Source: an uncultured Clostridia bacterium (lineage in GTDB: Bacteria > Bacillota > Clostridia > Christensenellales > Pumilibacteraceae). From it: 22,344 nucleotides of DNA. The stretch lies in the NCBI GenBank assembly GCA_947086925.1, contig CAMUAL010000029.1:1-22344 (forward strand). Reading direction: 5' to 3'. Positions 14,791-22,344 of this stretch are shown piece by piece; position 1 is the stretch's first letter, and each line of letters starts with the position of its first letter. The translations under genes were made by a program, and so were the position numbers. The notes beneath the pieces are model-generated. The model saw only the letters and a list, made by a program, of their open reading frames with translations, ran no database searches and was not told the DNA's origin.

Positions 14791-17331
14791 TCAGACTTGT
14801 AAATCGAGACTGAACGAAAGCAGTGCGTTTTTCAGCGAGCTTTCAAATTGAATTGCAACGTAGTCGCCCGTACCGACGGTAAGCGTTATGTCGCACGTTG
14901 CTTGTGTGCCTATCCACCCGCTTTCCGTAAGCTCGTTACCCGCGCCCTGAAAAACACGCCCGTTGCTTCTGTCTTCGCCCGTGTAAGAAATATTCAGCTT
15001 ATAAGTGCCCGCCGATTGAATGCGGAATAAGAATACTATGCCCGAATTGTCGGAAGATATTTGAAGTGCGTTTTCCGCCGAAACAACCGATTCGCCGTCG
15101 CCGAGCTTTAAACCGTTGCCGTCGGCGTTGTACTGCGTCATTCGGTCGCGGTACAGTCTTGCGGGTCCCCACGCGCCTATTTCGCTACGGTAAACCATCC
15201 ACAAACCGCTTCCGTTAAGAACATCGGCGTAACCGGTACTCGTTACGGCGTTTGCTACCGTAAGTCCGCTTATTGCTTTAATCAAACCGCTTTCGGCGCG
15301 GTACACTTCGCCTTCGTCGGCACTAGTAGCGTCGAGCACCGTTTGCGCCGATTCGAGAGCTTGCATAAGCTCGGCAAAGCTTTCGGCGGTGTAGTCGCTT
15401 TCCTGCTTTGCGTTTGCCTCGGCAACAAGATTTTCAAGACGGTTTTTGCCTACGGTAAGAGTGTCGTTGCACCCTATTTTAAGCGTAAGAACCGAATCGG
15501 TAGGCGCACTTTCTACATCGCGCAGAACAAGCAACACGGTGTCGCCCGCGCCGAGAGTGAACTGTTTATTTATTGTGTGAGGCGCGCTTGCATTGTAAGT
15601 GTTCCAATTTGCGTCGTGACTGTACGTTCCGTCGGCACTAAGCACCACATACGCTACGCATGCCTGTGCGCCGTTGCCGATATACGCGATACTGCCCGAA
15701 AGCGTATACGTGTGTTCCGAATCCGTGTAGTTACGGAATCCCACGGTTGCGCCGCCGGCCTGCCATAGTTCGACGCTTACAGTTGCACCGTCGCCGACAA
15801 ATGCGGAATCCGAGTAAGTAAGTTCGGTGCGCGTTCCGCCCGCATTGTAATTATTCCAATTCGAGGGTGAAATCTTATAGAACACCCAACCGTTTTTACC
15901 TTGCTCCGACGAGAAGTCGCCTGCAAAATCCGCAACTTTTATCGTTACGTTTTCCATTGCCTTTTTAAGCGCGTTCGCCGCCGACGTGAGTTCGTCACTT
16001 GTAGCGTCTTGCTTATCCGCCGCCGCTTGCGCTTTAAAGAGCGCGTCGGTAAACGCATCTTTATCTCCGAAAAGTTCTTTGCCTTCGAACTTGCCTGCCG
16101 CAATTATTTGCGCGTTAAGTTCCGCCATTGCCGCCGCAGTATCGAGCTTTAAGCCGCTTACAGCCGCTTTGAGCGAGTGAACCATACCCGATATTTCGGA
16201 ATACGTTTTTGCAACTTCCGCCATATCGCGCACAAAGTTTTCGGCGTTCGTTACAGCCGTAGACAGTTCGGCAAAGCTTTGCACGGTATAGCGGTTGTCG
16301 TCGTTTTTAATCTGTTTCGCGCCTTCCAAAGCCGCTTTAAGCGCAGTTGCGTCTATTTCGATTTTGTCGGTAGTGCGCACTTGCATATTTACCGTACTGC
16401 CGCCGTTGTTGTCAAAGAACATAACGGCTATCATGTCATCGGGACGCAATACATATCCTTTGTCGGGAAGTTTAAGAGTGCCGTTAAGCAACCCGTCGGT
16501 TACTTTTTCGTAGGTGCCGTCGGCACGGATTATCCAAACACGTACATACGAGCCGTTGCCCGTTACATAACCGCTTACGCTGACCGAAAGCGTGTCGGAC
16601 GTACTGTTCTGCCATGCTACCGTAACGTCGCCGTAAGCAACTCCGTTTTTGTCTATACCTTTGCCACCGCTACCCCAACCGAACGCGCTTAAACTAAGCT
16701 CGGCAACAGTTGTCGGGTGTTCGCCGTTATCCCACGTGTAGCCAACGTCTAAATATTTCCATCCGTAATCGCCGTTACGTTCCGTTGTGTAATCGGCGGC
16801 ACTGTCGGCTATTAAAGGCGCATTCGGATTGAAAGGAACGGTAGAATTGCCCGCGCCTATTCGCAAATTATACTTACCGTCGCTTTCGCCCATGCTTCTG
16901 CCTGCGGCACGCACGGCAAGCACAACGCAGTCGCCGCTTTTAACCCGTATGCTTGTAAGAGTTATATCGGCACGCGCTCCCGCCTGTGCAAGAAACGTGT
17001 CGTATAAAAGCGTACGGTTTATAAGCACCTGCACCTGAACATTCTCGGTATTGCATTTGTAATCGGCTACAAAGTCGATAAATCCGTCGGCGGGTGCAAT
17101 CCACACAACCGCGGTAACGTAACCGCCGCCCTGTTTCATATAGTCGGCTTTTATTTCGAGCGCGTCGTTTGCCTCGGGGGCTTTATGCTTGTATTCCCAA
17201 ATTTCGCCGTTTGTGTTGTACTCGGTCATGGGTTTAAGCTCGTCGCTTGCCTTGCCGTAGGCGTAAACAAATCCGTTCGCGCCCTGTTCGCCGAACACAT
17301 TACCGTTCATTTCGACGGACATTTCGCGCAC
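14791..17331 (-). CDS. C-terminal part of giant fructan-binding GH32 lipoprotein (beta-sandwich and FIVAR modules), out of frame with its N-terminal part
   Basis: The open frame starts at a GTG with only a weak ribosome site and has no signal peptide, yet every domain looks extracellular. It stays open upstream past 17442, where it meets the frame of the GH32 part at a run of eight G. I infer it is the continuation of that gene; one extra G would give a single protein of about 1621 residues, in which these are residues about 776-1621. Modules within this 846-residue part: beta-sandwiches at about 10-160, 170-325, 466-628 and 700-846, with three FIVAR-like helical repeats at about 328-396, 401-465 and 630-693. 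Three of the sandwiches open with similar phrases (EQGANGFVYAYG, EQGKNGWVFYKI, NGSGLWMVYRSE), suggesting duplicated carbohydrate-binding modules. There is no C-terminal anchor. Confidence 0.75.
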   Translation of the reverse strand: MREMSVEMNGNVFGEQGANGFVYAYGKASDELKPMTEYNTNGEIWEYKHKAPEANDALEIKADYMKQGGGYVTAVVWIAPADGFIDFVADYKCNTENVQVQVLINRTLLYDTFLAQAGARADITLTSIRVKSGDCVVLAVRAAGRSMGESDGKYNLRIGAGNSTVPFNPNAPLIADSAADYTTERNGDYGWKYLDVGYTWDNGEHPTTVAELSLSAFGWGSGGKGIDKNGVAYGDVTVAWQNSTSDTLSVSVSGYVTGNGSYVRVWIIRADGTYEKVTDGLLNGTLKLPDKGYVLRPDDMIAVMFFDNNGGSTVNMQVRTTDKIEIDATALKAALEGAKQIKNDDNRYTVQSFAELSTAVTNAENFVRDMAEVAKTYSEISGMVHSLKAAVSGLKLDTAAAMAELNAQIIAAGKFEGKELFGDKDAFTDALFKAQAAADKQDATSDELTSAANALKKAMENVTIKVADFAGDFSSEQGKNGWVFYKISPSNWNNYNAGGTRTELTYSDSAFVGDGATVSVELWQAGGATVGFRNYTDSEHTYTLSGSIAYIGNGAQACVAYVVLSADGTYSHDANWNTYNASAPHTINKQFTLGAGDTVLLVLRDVESAPTDSVLTLKIGCNDTLTVGKNRLENLVAEANAKQESDYTAESFAELMQALESAQTVLDATSADEGEVYRAESGLIKAISGLTVANAVTSTGYADVLNGSGLWMVYRSEIGAWGPARLYRDRMTQYNADGNGLKLGDGESVVSAENALQISSDNSGIVFLFRIQSAGTYKLNISYTGEDRSNGRVFQGAGNELTESGWIGTQATCDITLTVGTGDYVAIQFESSLKNALLSFSLDLQV

Positions 17332-17414
17332 GCCCGTAAGCTCTACGCTGCTAAACGAAGGTACGGTTTCGGTAACCGCATTGCACTGCTTTGCTATCGG
17401 CGTTGTATACGTAC

Positions 17415-19655
17415 CTAAACCTGTTGCAAAAGTGTCGGTATACCCCCCCCGCGGATTTGCAAAACCACACTGTGTTCGCCTATCGCGGCGGTAAAATTTC
17501 CGTAGCCGAGCGCGGCATACAGAGTTTCGCCCGCACTCAGTTTAATCGCTCCGTGCATAGTAACGAGCCGCGCGTTTTCTGTAATTGCGGCGCGCGCCGA
17601 ATCTCCCGCCTCGAATACGGGGTTGCTCGTTGTTTCACCGCCATAATAAACCGTTGCAACGTATTCGTACACGCCTGCAACGCCCGCAGTGAAGCCCGAC
17701 GTGCCGAAATTTGCGGTTTCATACTTAACGATTGCGGCAAACGGTTGTTTGTCGGTTTCCATTGCTATGTTAGTCCACACTTCGGTGCTTTCGGCAGACG
17801 TAAACTCGATTTTAATTTTACTGCCCTTTGCCGCATACGTGCTTGCACTTACCTGCAAAACTTTATTTGCCTGCGCGGAATATTCGTTTAAAGTTTTATC
17901 GCCGAGCTTTACGGCAATGCGAACCGCTTTGTCGGAATATGCCGCTACGGTGTAGCGAACGAAATTATCTTCCGACAGGGTGTATTCCGCTTTTGCGGGC
18001 GCATTCGGCGCAACTTCGATTTTATTTACGTTGCCCGTTTTTGCCTCTCCGTTTTCGGTAAGCGTAAGACTGCCGCCTACCGACAAAGTATCGGCATAGC
18101 CAGACGGCGTATACAAATGAAAATCTTTAACGGTGGCACTGCCGCCGAGTGCGTAAACCGCAAGTTTTTTATTCCCTATATTGCGTATGCGCGAAGTAAA
18201 CGCAACGCTGTTGTTGACGTACATCGTTACGCAAGACCCCTCCGCAAGCAAAGTAACGTCGTATTCCTCGCCTGCCGTAAGCCGTATATTTTTACTGCAA
18301 AGTTCCTGCTGACCCGCCATGCTGCTGCGGATTTTATCCGCTTGCGGAACAAACGCGATTTCCATTATGTTAGACACGTTCGAGCTTACTCCGAGCGCGA
18401 AACCGAATTCGGACACGTCGGAATCGAAGGATACGGTTGCATGAAGCAAATACGACGAGTATTCACCGCTTACTACGTGATAGTCCTTACTCTCTATTAT
18501 CATGTCGTAGCCGTTGTAAATTTCGAGTGCTGAATCGAGCTTGCGCTCTACCGAATAATAATTGCGCACCGATTGCGGCAACGACACATTTAAAGTGCCG
18601 TCGGCGTTTTGCGTTATTTGGTGTACCTGCAAATTGCCGCCCCAAAGATACTGCCAACCCGTGTTGGAATTTTTCTGACGAATCCAACCCGCAAGATAAG
18701 TATTATTGCCGTCCTGAATCGATTTTGCCGCATAAAACACGTGACTGTCGAGCGACGCATCGTAAATCCTCGTAAACGGACCGTCCTGCGAATCCGCAAC
18801 GGCATAATACATTTTGCCCTGCGCACCGAGCTCGGCATCTACCGCGTGTTCGCCGTCGTTACCTCCGTTTGACGTATCTTGAATCGAATACGTCAAATAC
18901 CATTTGTTGCCTATTTTAAACAAGTCGCTGCATTCCAACACATTTGCGCCGAAACGAGTGTCGGAATACAAAACTCCGCAGTACGTAACGGAAGTCAAAT
19001 CGAGCGATACCGTAAATTTGGCTATTACGGGTTCGCCGCCTCTGCGAGCCGATACAAGCAATACGAAATGCTCGCTTTGCTCGTCGTAAATCGCTTCGGG
19101 GTCGCGGAAATCCCAACCCTCCAAGTCGCACTCGCTCACCGACGACGCCGTAAACATAAAATCGGTGACTTTTTCGAAGTTGTCGATGTTGCCGCTCGAT
19201 TTGGCAAGCATTATCGCCTCGGGATTGTCTTTTTTAAAGCCCGTGTAAAAAAAGTAATAATCGTTACCCGCCTTAGTTATACTGCCCGTGCCTATCATTG
19301 CGTCCTGAGCGTTAGACGCTCCCGGCGAAAGCACTTCGCCCTTATCTTCGTAATTTACAAAATCGGTAGTGTCGACGCGGTATACGGGGTGATTCGAAGC
19401 TTCCGCCAAATAGAAAAAACTGTATATGCCGTCGTGATAATACGGCATAACGTCACCTATATTTATACTGCCGTTTTTGTAGCGCGTTTTGTACTGTGCG
19501 GCTGCCTCTAACCCTGCGGCATTTTCCTGCGACAAGTCGGCATCGCCGTAATCGAGTCCGCTCGGCGCAACGGCATTTTTGGAACACGCTATGCAAAGCG
19601 AACACAAAATCATAAGCGCGAAAAGCGCGACCGACCATTTTCTTCCCTTATTCAT
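17415..19655 (-). CDS. GH32 fructan hydrolase lipoprotein, N-terminal part, frameshifted at a G8 run
   Basis: As written this frame gives 746 residues, ending with RGGG and a non-homologous 9-residue tail after the G run. The N-terminus is a lipoprotein signal (basic MNKGRK, hydrophobic run, then LCIAC with the likely lipidated C24; Cys at -3 is unusual). The catalytic domain spans about 60-370. The nucleophile block is the divergent NIGDVMPYYHDG (D68) instead of WMNDPNG, followed by FRDPEAI (D185) and LECSDLF (E241), so the catalytic triad is complete. A GH32-type beta-sandwich (about 370-510) and two further beta modules follow. GGGGGAG sits 6 bases before the ATG, and the gene starts 3 bp after the cytoplasmic GH32. 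It should act on fructan at the outer face of the membrane; linkage and endo or exo mode are not readable. Confidence 0.85.
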   Translation of the reverse strand: MNKGRKWSVALFALMILCSLCIACSKNAVAPSGLDYGDADLSQENAAGLEAAAQYKTRYKNGSINIGDVMPYYHDGIYSFFYLAEASNHPVYRVDTTDFVNYEDKGEVLSPGASNAQDAMIGTGSITKAGNDYYFFYTGFKKDNPEAIMLAKSSGNIDNFEKVTDFMFTASSVSECDLEGWDFRDPEAIYDEQSEHFVLLVSARRGGEPVIAKFTVSLDLTSVTYCGVLYSDTRFGANVLECSDLFKIGNKWYLTYSIQDTSNGGNDGEHAVDAELGAQGKMYYAVADSQDGPFTRIYDASLDSHVFYAAKSIQDGNNTYLAGWIRQKNSNTGWQYLWGGNLQVHQITQNADGTLNVSLPQSVRNYYSVERKLDSALEIYNGYDMIIESKDYHVVSGEYSSYLLHATVSFDSDVSEFGFALGVSSNVSNIMEIAFVPQADKIRSSMAGQQELCSKNIRLTAGEEYDVTLLAEGSCVTMYVNNSVAFTSRIRNIGNKKLAVYALGGSATVKDFHLYTPSGYADTLSVGGSLTLTENGEAKTGNVNKIEVAPNAPAKAEYTLSEDNFVRYTVAAYSDKAVRIAVKLGDKTLNEYSAQANKVLQVSASTYAAKGSKIKIEFTSAESTEVWTNIAMETDKQPFAAIVKYETANFGTSGFTAGVAGVYEYVATVYYGGETTSNPVFEAGDSARAAITENARLVTMHGAIKLSAGETLYAALGYGNFTAAIGEHSVVLQIRGGGIPTLLQQV
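17443..17450 (-). repeat. Homopolymer run of eight G on the coding strand, at the frame break
   Basis: The plus strand has eight C in a row (17443-17450), so the coding strand has G8. Upstream the GH32 lipoprotein frame is ...CGC GGG GGG GGT; downstream the large modular frame needs GGG GGG GGG TAT. Nine G, or six, would join the two frames. Runs like this slip during replication and are also common sites of sequencing error. Confidence 0.9.
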
Positions 19656-19658
19656 ACT

Positions 19659-20990
19659 TTACTCCCCCGAAATCTCCGCGGATTTCATTGTGTAGGCACT
19701 AATGCCCGTAACCTTTCCCTCTTTAACCGAAAACAACTTTTCCGGTTTTTCGCTTCGGTACATTCTTACGCTTACAACCGCAACTCCGTCTACAAACAGC
19801 TCGGTTGCCGAGCCGTCGATTAAAACGTCGAACGTGTGTTTCGTGCCGCCTATGCGCACACGTTCTTCCGTTTCGCCCGCATTGGGAAATTTTGAAACTC
19901 TGCCCACTATAATTTCGCCGCCGCGAACACGAACGGTCATATATTCCCTCTCGCCTTCGGTTATGCGTACACGGCAATCACCCTCGCTCGCAAATGAAAT
20001 TCTTGCATTAACGCTGTCGGACACAATCTCGTTGTTTACCGACTGCAAATCTTTATCCTTTAAATATTTAACCGTGTCAATCGGCGCAAAATGCAGGCGG
20101 TAATTCTCGTCGATATGCACAGTGCGCGGAACCGAAAGACAGCCGCTGTATACTCCGTCGGGCGAATCGCCGCGTTCCAAATTTTCCTGCAACCAACCGT
20201 AAAGCACGGTTTTGCCCGTTTCCGACGAAGAAAGATTCGTTGCGTAATAACAGTTAAGCGACCAATCCACAACGCCGCGACTGCGCTCCCAAAGCCTTTT
20301 TCCGTCGAAATCGCCGCATATGTATTTTACCTTTCGGTCAGTCATGGTGGAATATATAAGAGCGACTTTTCCGTTTTCTATGAGCATATTCGGACACTCG
20401 ATTACATGGTCTTTCTCGGTAGCCAAAATATTTATATACTCCCACTCGGTGCAGTCTTTGTTTGAGGCGCGGTATAAAAGCACGCTGTTTTCGCCTTTGC
20501 CCTCGCGCCAGCAAATGCCGCTTAATAAAAGATAATCACTGTCGCGATACGAAAAAATGAACGGGTCGCGCCACTCGTGCACGGGAAACGGTTGACTGTT
20601 CTCGTTTAAGTCTTTATCGTACAGTCGCTCGATTTTTCCGAAGTCGGCACTTGCGCGGGCAAACCGCTGACGTGCGTGTTGCTGAATTGCCCAAGGTTCG
20701 AATCCGATAGACGTATACGCCATTAAATATCCGTCGCCACGAGGATATACGCAACCCGAAAAACAGTACTGCTCGCCCTTCTGAGTTTCGGGCGCAAGCT
20801 TAACGCCTCTGCGCTTCCAATTTATCAAATCGGTGCTTGTTGCATACGCCCACCTGATATTTCCCCATGCGCTGCCGTCGGGATTGTACTGATAAAACAA
20901 GTGATACACCCCGTCGCGGTATACCGTGCCGTTGGGGTCGTTCATCCAATTTTTCGACGGCGCAAAATGATATGCGGGTTTGTTTATCAT
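19659..20990 (-). CDS. Cytoplasmic GH32 beta-fructosidase (sucrose/fructo-oligosaccharide hydrolase)
   Basis: The 443-residue protein lacks a signal peptide and should work in the cytosol on sugars brought in by the adjacent ABC transporter. The GH32 catalytic set is intact: WMNDPNG (nucleophile D18), WRDPF (D142) and IECPNM (acid/base E198). The blade motif FSGCVYPRGDG and a C-terminal beta-sandwich (about 320-440) complete the family pattern at normal length. Because import is by ABC permeases rather than PTS, the substrate is probably unphosphorylated, unlike classic sucrose-6-phosphate hydrolases. AGGAG lies 6 bases before the ATG and overlaps the stop region of the permease gene. The lipoprotein GH32 follows after 3 bp, so translation of the chain is tightly linked. 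Confidence 0.93.
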   Translation of the reverse strand: MINKPAYHFAPSKNWMNDPNGTVYRDGVYHLFYQYNPDGSAWGNIRWAYATSTDLINWKRRGVKLAPETQKGEQYCFSGCVYPRGDGYLMAYTSIGFEPWAIQQHARQRFARASADFGKIERLYDKDLNENSQPFPVHEWRDPFIFSYRDSDYLLLSGICWREGKGENSVLLYRASNKDCTEWEYINILATEKDHVIECPNMLIENGKVALIYSTMTDRKVKYICGDFDGKRLWERSRGVVDWSLNCYYATNLSSSETGKTVLYGWLQENLERGDSPDGVYSGCLSVPRTVHIDENYRLHFAPIDTVKYLKDKDLQSVNNEIVSDSVNARISFASEGDCRVRITEGEREYMTVRVRGGEIIVGRVSKFPNAGETEERVRIGGTKHTFDVLIDGSATELFVDGVAVVSVRMYRSEKPEKLFSVKEGKVTGISAYTMKSAEISGE

Positions 20991-21003
20991 TTTTTACTCC
21001 TTA

Positions 21004-21891
21004 TTACATATCCTTGATGCCCTGTGTGGCAATACCCTGAATATAGTACTTTTGCAGGAACAGAAACAGTATTACTATGGGAAGCGTGCAAACCGTTAGG
21101 GCCGCCATAAACTGACCGTAATGTTCGGCACGCGAGTTAAAGTCGGCTATGGCTATCTGAATATTCCACAAATTCGAATCGGTAAGAGTCAGCATGGGCC
21201 AATAATAGTCGCTCCACTTGCCGAAAAACTCCAAAATAAACACGGTGACGAATACGGGCATTGCCATTGGCAGAACCACTCTGAAAAATATTTTCAGCGG
21301 ATTGCAGCCGTCGATTTCGGCAGCCTCGATAACGGCGTTCGGAATTCCCGTAAAAAACTGCCGAAACATAAAGATGTAAAAACAGCTCATTGCACTCGGG
21401 AATATAACCGCCATTGGAGTGTTAAGCAGATGCAGTTTGCTTACAACCATGTAAAGCGACAGCGTTATTCCCTCGAAAGGAATCGTAAGCATAATCACTA
21501 TAAACATGATAACCGCGCCGCGTCCGCGAAAAGGGATTTTTGCAAGCGCGTAACCAGCAAGCGAATTTACTATAAGCACTATAACAACCGTGCCGAGCGC
21601 GTAAAACAGCGTATTGCCGAGATAGCGAAGCATGGGTATGCGCGTAAACACCGCTTTAAAGTTGCTTACCGAAAGCGTTTTGGGCAGAAACTCTTTAATG
21701 GAAGTAATCTGACTGCCGAGTGCCTGAATGGGATTCAGCGATGTTATAAACATCCAAATAAGCGGCGAAATAAACAGTATGCCGAGAATTATGTTTACTA
21801 TATACTGAACCGTAAGCACAACGGTTTTTCTCGTTTTGGCACCCGCGCGCGGAGATTTTTCCACGGAAACAAGATTCGTCGTATTTTCCAT
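21004..21891 (-). CDS. Carbohydrate ABC transporter permease, MalG type (CUT1 family)
   Basis: This 295-residue inner-membrane subunit forms half of the sugar channel. It shows about six membrane helices, beginning with VVLTVQYIVNIILGILFISP (residues 24-43). It also has the EAA loop that contacts the ATPase: EAAEIDGCNPLKIFFRVVLP at residues 189-208. Length and the final QKYYIQGIATQGIKD segment are typical of MalG-like permeases. The ATG shares one base with the TAA of the upstream MalF-type gene (TAATG), and GAGGAG lies upstream. Next to two GH32 genes, the likely cargo is fructo-oligosaccharide. No ATPase gene is in view; CUT1 systems often borrow a shared MsmK-type ATPase encoded elsewhere. 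Confidence 0.94.
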   Translation of the reverse strand: MENTTNLVSVEKSPRAGAKTRKTVVLTVQYIVNIILGILFISPLIWMFITSLNPIQALGSQITSIKEFLPKTLSVSNFKAVFTRIPMLRYLGNTLFYALGTVVIVLIVNSLAGYALAKIPFRGRGAVIMFIVIMLTIPFEGITLSLYMVVSKLHLLNTPMAVIFPSAMSCFYIFMFRQFFTGIPNAVIEAAEIDGCNPLKIFFRVVLPMAMPVFVTVFILEFFGKWSDYYWPMLTLTDSNLWNIQIAIADFNSRAEHYGQFMAALTVCTLPIVILFLFLQKYYIQGIATQGIKDM

Positions 21892-22344
21892 TATATCATC
21901 TCCTCGATGTATGCGTCGCGTTTGCGGCGATATACCGAAATCAGCTTGCCGCCGCTTTTGCCCACCGCGCTTGCCACGATAAACGCGAAAGTAAACAACA
22001 TTGCTATTGCACTGCCGTAACCTATCAGTTTATCGGTCATGCCGCGCTCGTAAATATACAGAACTACCGTCATGGTGGAATTATCGGGTCCGCCCTGCGT
22101 CATAATGTACGGCTGAGTAAACAGCTTAAACGCGCCTATTATTGTAATCAGCAACACAAAGCTGCCTACGCTTAAAATACCGGGGAGCGTTACGTGACGG
22201 AATTTCTGCCAACCGTTTGCACCGTCTAAGCTTGCCGCTTCGTACAGCTCGGGCTGTACGTTTTGAAGTGCCGCAAGAAGTATAATCATTTGATAGCCCG
22301 CCCCCTTCCATCCCGACATGAATATTATGCTGTACATAGCATGA
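21891..22344 (-). CDS. Carbohydrate ABC transporter permease, MalF type, partial (N-terminus beyond window)
   Basis: Only the C-terminal 150 or so residues are visible; the frame is open to the window edge, so the ATG at 22337 is internal. The EAA loop is present (EAASLDGANGWQKFRHVTLP), followed by the helix VGSFVLLITIIGAFKLFTQP. Next come the MTQGGPDNST region, typical of MalF-type CUT1 permeases, and a last membrane helix near AIAMLFTFAFIVASAV. It pairs with the MalG-type subunit next to it. The solute-binding protein and the operon promoter would be expected further upstream, outside the window. Confidence 0.9.
   Translation of the reverse strand, partial: HAMYSIIFMSGWKGAGYQMIILLAALQNVQPELYEAASLDGANGWQKFRHVTLPGILSVGSFVLLITIIGAFKLFTQPYIMTQGGPDNSTMTVVLYIYERGMTDKLIGYGSAIAMLFTFAFIVASAVGKSGGKLISVYRRKRDAYIEEMI

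Noticed and set aside
17332..17442. Separate gene start for the large modular protein, with its own signal peptide
   Set aside because: The frame is open through the G run with no hydrophobic signal sequence or strong ribosome site, so continuation of the GH32 gene is more likely.
21121..22020. Plus-strand open frame of 299 codons over the permease genes
   Set aside because: Antisense to MalF/MalG; the translation is His/Lys/Arg/Tyr-rich and nonsensical as a protein.

Overview
The window reads as chromosome from a Gram-positive, fermentative bacterium of the Bacillota, most likely an uncultured gut Clostridia. The pointers are purine-rich Shine-Dalgarno sequences, Gram-positive-style lipoprotein and surface enzymes, FIVAR modules, a sugar ABC transporter of the CUT1 class, and no outer-membrane (SusC/D-type) genes. 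Finer taxonomy cannot be supported from the sequence. Most genes lie on the minus strand. I see no rRNA, tRNA, CRISPR array or insertion sequence.

Left part (1-6300, minus strand). An Lrp/AsnC regulator is followed 15 bp later by a class I aminotransferase, ending at a hairpin terminator. Upstream lies a 634-residue aconitase of the short bacterial type with its own promoter. Upstream again is an AT-richer block of three tightly packed genes: an 86-residue protein of unknown function, an N6-adenine DNA methyltransferase and a probable restriction endonuclease. They share a strong promoter at 6317-6345. This looks like an acquired type II-like restriction-modification cassette.

Middle (6300-9616). 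On the plus strand are undecaprenyl-diphosphatase (uppP) and a TspO/MBR protein, ending at a strong bidirectional terminator. Next, on the minus strand, is a stretch (7822-8562) that looks like the decayed or truncated remains of a membrane-anchored protein. It sits just downstream of an intact MscS-type mechanosensitive channel.

Right part (9577-22344). This is a fructan (inulin, levan or fructo-oligosaccharide) utilisation locus. One minus-strand operon enters from the right edge: a MalF-type permease (partial), a MalG-type permease, a cytoplasmic GH32 beta-fructosidase, and a very large GH32 lipoprotein. The lipoprotein gene is split into two reading frames exactly at a run of eight G on the coding strand (17443-17450). 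Restoring the frame would give one protein of about 1621 residues with repeated beta-sandwich and FIVAR modules. A plus-strand LacI regulator converges on this operon. It is divergent from a second minus-strand operon, a surface GH32 with a C-terminal membrane anchor and a PfkB fructokinase joined by an ATGA overlap.

Inferred working of the locus: the two exported GH32 enzymes bind and trim fructan at the cell surface. The ABC permeases import short oligosaccharides unphosphorylated, the cytoplasmic GH32 releases fructose, and fructokinase phosphorylates it. LacI probably controls the system. The most interesting single observation is the G-tract frameshift, which is either a sequencing or assembly error or a phase-variable on/off switch for a huge surface enzyme.
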